A stretch of DNA of 23,786 bases from the IMG/VR virus record IMGVR_UViG_3300006735_000262, positions 1 to 23,786 of that record. One strand, 5' to 3'. Every line of letters begins with the position of its first letter. Position 1 is the stretch's first letter. The stretch is from a virus. The notes below the pieces were generated by a model that was not told where the DNA came from, did no database searches, and worked only from the letters and a program-made list of their open reading frames with translations. Positions 22,890 through 23,786 of this stretch are shown piece by piece. The translations under genes were made by a program, and so were the position numbers.

Positions 22890-23786
22890 TTACCCCACAA
22901 AAATAGGAGATGGTGTCTCCTCCAAAATCTTACCGTTAGCGTCAAGAAGCTCCGCATCATTTTTCATAAGTTGCAGATACGTTGTTTCTTCAAGTATTTT
23001 CTTAAGCTCTTCTATAAGCGCAGTCTTCTCAGCCCCTGCTTGGGTCAACAGGTCGCCAGAGTTAAGTGTAACTTTGTCACCAGGAATTGGTATATTACCA
23101 CCAAACTTACCTCTAATTTGGCCTAGCATTTCTTTAGATAGGGCGAGAGCATACCTACGAATCCAGTGTTTACCAATTGCATTAATGTTTTTGTATGGTA
23201 AGTTATCAAATGGGATGGAGTTGATGTTATTTATGCCATCTGCACCTGTTTGTTTATCAGCTTCATCCTCCCAGGCATCTGTCTCTATGGTAAATTTAAA
23301 AAAGAATCTATCTGCTAAGCCTGGTGCGACTTGAGTCGGGGGTGGATATAAAGTAAGCTTGTTGTTAATTATTTCATAAGAATAGTGAGATATTCTAGTG
23401 TGGATGTGATCTTCATAGGCCATTGCCTGCATTTTATTTTGCCATGCTGGGATAATTTCGAATGTCGAATCATCTGCAAACTGACCGTATGTTTGCATAT
23501 TTCCTATAACATTAATACCACCGTAGTAACCAAAAAATCGCCACATCGCTAGTGGTGTTTTATAATATACTCTTGTAATACGAACTTTGTTGTTACCCAC
23601 TAAACCGTTATAATCTACGGCATTGCCTGTTCCAGAATCTGTGCCTGTAGCGGAAGATTCGGAGACAATTTGCTGCAAATCATATATAGCTTGGCCAGCC
23701 GCAACATTGAAAGATGCAGAGTACTCGGTTAGGTTTCCACCAAACCCCGCTTCCTCAGCAATACCTTCTCCGATTCTTCGAGAATA
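22890..23786 (-). CDS. Putative neck protein (gp13-position), 5' end cut by window edge
   Basis: The frame remains open to the right edge and yields at least 298 residues. The first visible residues (YSRRIGEGIAEEAGFGGNL) extend beyond the TTG at 23678, which is therefore not the true start. The protein has RITRVYYKTPLAMWRFFGYYGG, a YEIINNKLTLYPPP segment typical of structural proteins with beta-sheets, NINAIGKHWIRRYALALSKEML (about 200), and a helical C-terminus ending SPIFVG. It is the first of the neck/tail-completion genes in transcription order. Identity with T4 gp13 is suggested by order only. Another neck or tail-completion role is possible. Confidence 0.55.
   Translation of the reverse strand, partial: YSRRIGEGIAEEAGFGGNLTEYSASFNVAAGQAIYDLQQIVSESSATGTDSGTGNAVDYNGLVGNNKVRITRVYYKTPLAMWRFFGYYGGINVIGNMQTYGQFADDSTFEIIPAWQNKMQAMAYEDHIHTRISHYSYEIINNKLTLYPPPTQVAPGLADRFFFKFTIETDAWEDEADKQTGADGINNINSIPFDNLPYKNINAIGKHWIRRYALALSKEMLGQIRGKFGGNIPIPGDKVTLNSGDLLTQAGAEKTALIEELKKILEETTYLQLMKNDAELLDANGKILEETPSPIFVG

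Noticed and set aside
23678-23678. TTG as start of the rightmost gene
   Set aside because: The frame continues with protein-like sequence to the window edge, so the true start lies outside.
1-23786. tRNA genes, CRISPR arrays, insertion sequences, integrase and attachment sites
   Set aside because: I looked for these on both strands and saw none. The only repeats are the Thr/Gly tract, the flanking element pair and the shared promoter-like motif.

Overview
The window is part of the genome of a tailed bacteriophage with a contractile tail (myovirus morphology). Every supported gene lies on the minus strand, so the genes are read from high to low coordinates. Genes are tightly packed: many neighbours overlap by 1 base (TAATG) or 4 bases (ATGA), and no stretch longer than about 100 bases lacks a gene. 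There is no tRNA, rRNA, CRISPR array, transposon or integrase. Gene content and order resemble T4-like phages and their aquatic relatives, but the DNA polymerase is family A rather than the family B enzyme of T4. A Gram-negative host is suggested by a phage-encoded lipoprotein. The exact host cannot be read from the sequence.

Right part (about 23786 to 9922): structural genes. In order of transcription these are three neck or tail-completion candidates in the positions of T4 genes 13, 14 and 15 (the first is cut by the window edge), the tail sheath, the tail tube, a gp26-like protein with a small overlapping frame that has no start codon and is probably reached by +1 frameshifting, a short tape measure protein, a baseplate/tube-junction candidate, a gp53/LysM-like baseplate wedge protein, a 985-residue hub-like protein with a peptidoglycan-binding-like domain, and an unrecognised, very AT-rich 420-residue protein. 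Head, portal and terminase genes are not in the window.

Middle part (about 9911 to 6157): a compact family A DNA polymerase without a recognisable proofreading domain, a divergent tubulin/FtsZ-like protein, a small WYL_2-type protein, a gp32-like single-stranded DNA-binding protein with its own candidate promoter, and a two-gene cassette (one-helix membrane protein plus Thr/Gly-repeat lipoprotein). The cassette has a candidate promoter before it, a terminator after it, and related copies of a short element on both sides, as expected of a 'moron' or a spanin-like pair.

Left part (6090 to 1): UvsX/RecA recombinase, FEN-type 5'-3' exonuclease, DnaB/gp41-like helicase, B12-dependent class II ribonucleotide reductase, a GroES-like co-chaperonin, and the start of a flavin-dependent thymidylate synthase (ThyX) that runs off the left edge. 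Polymerase, SSB, helicase, recombinase and exonuclease make up a replication and recombination core. The reductase and ThyX supply dNTPs and dTMP, and the co-chaperonin probably assists host GroEL in folding phage proteins.
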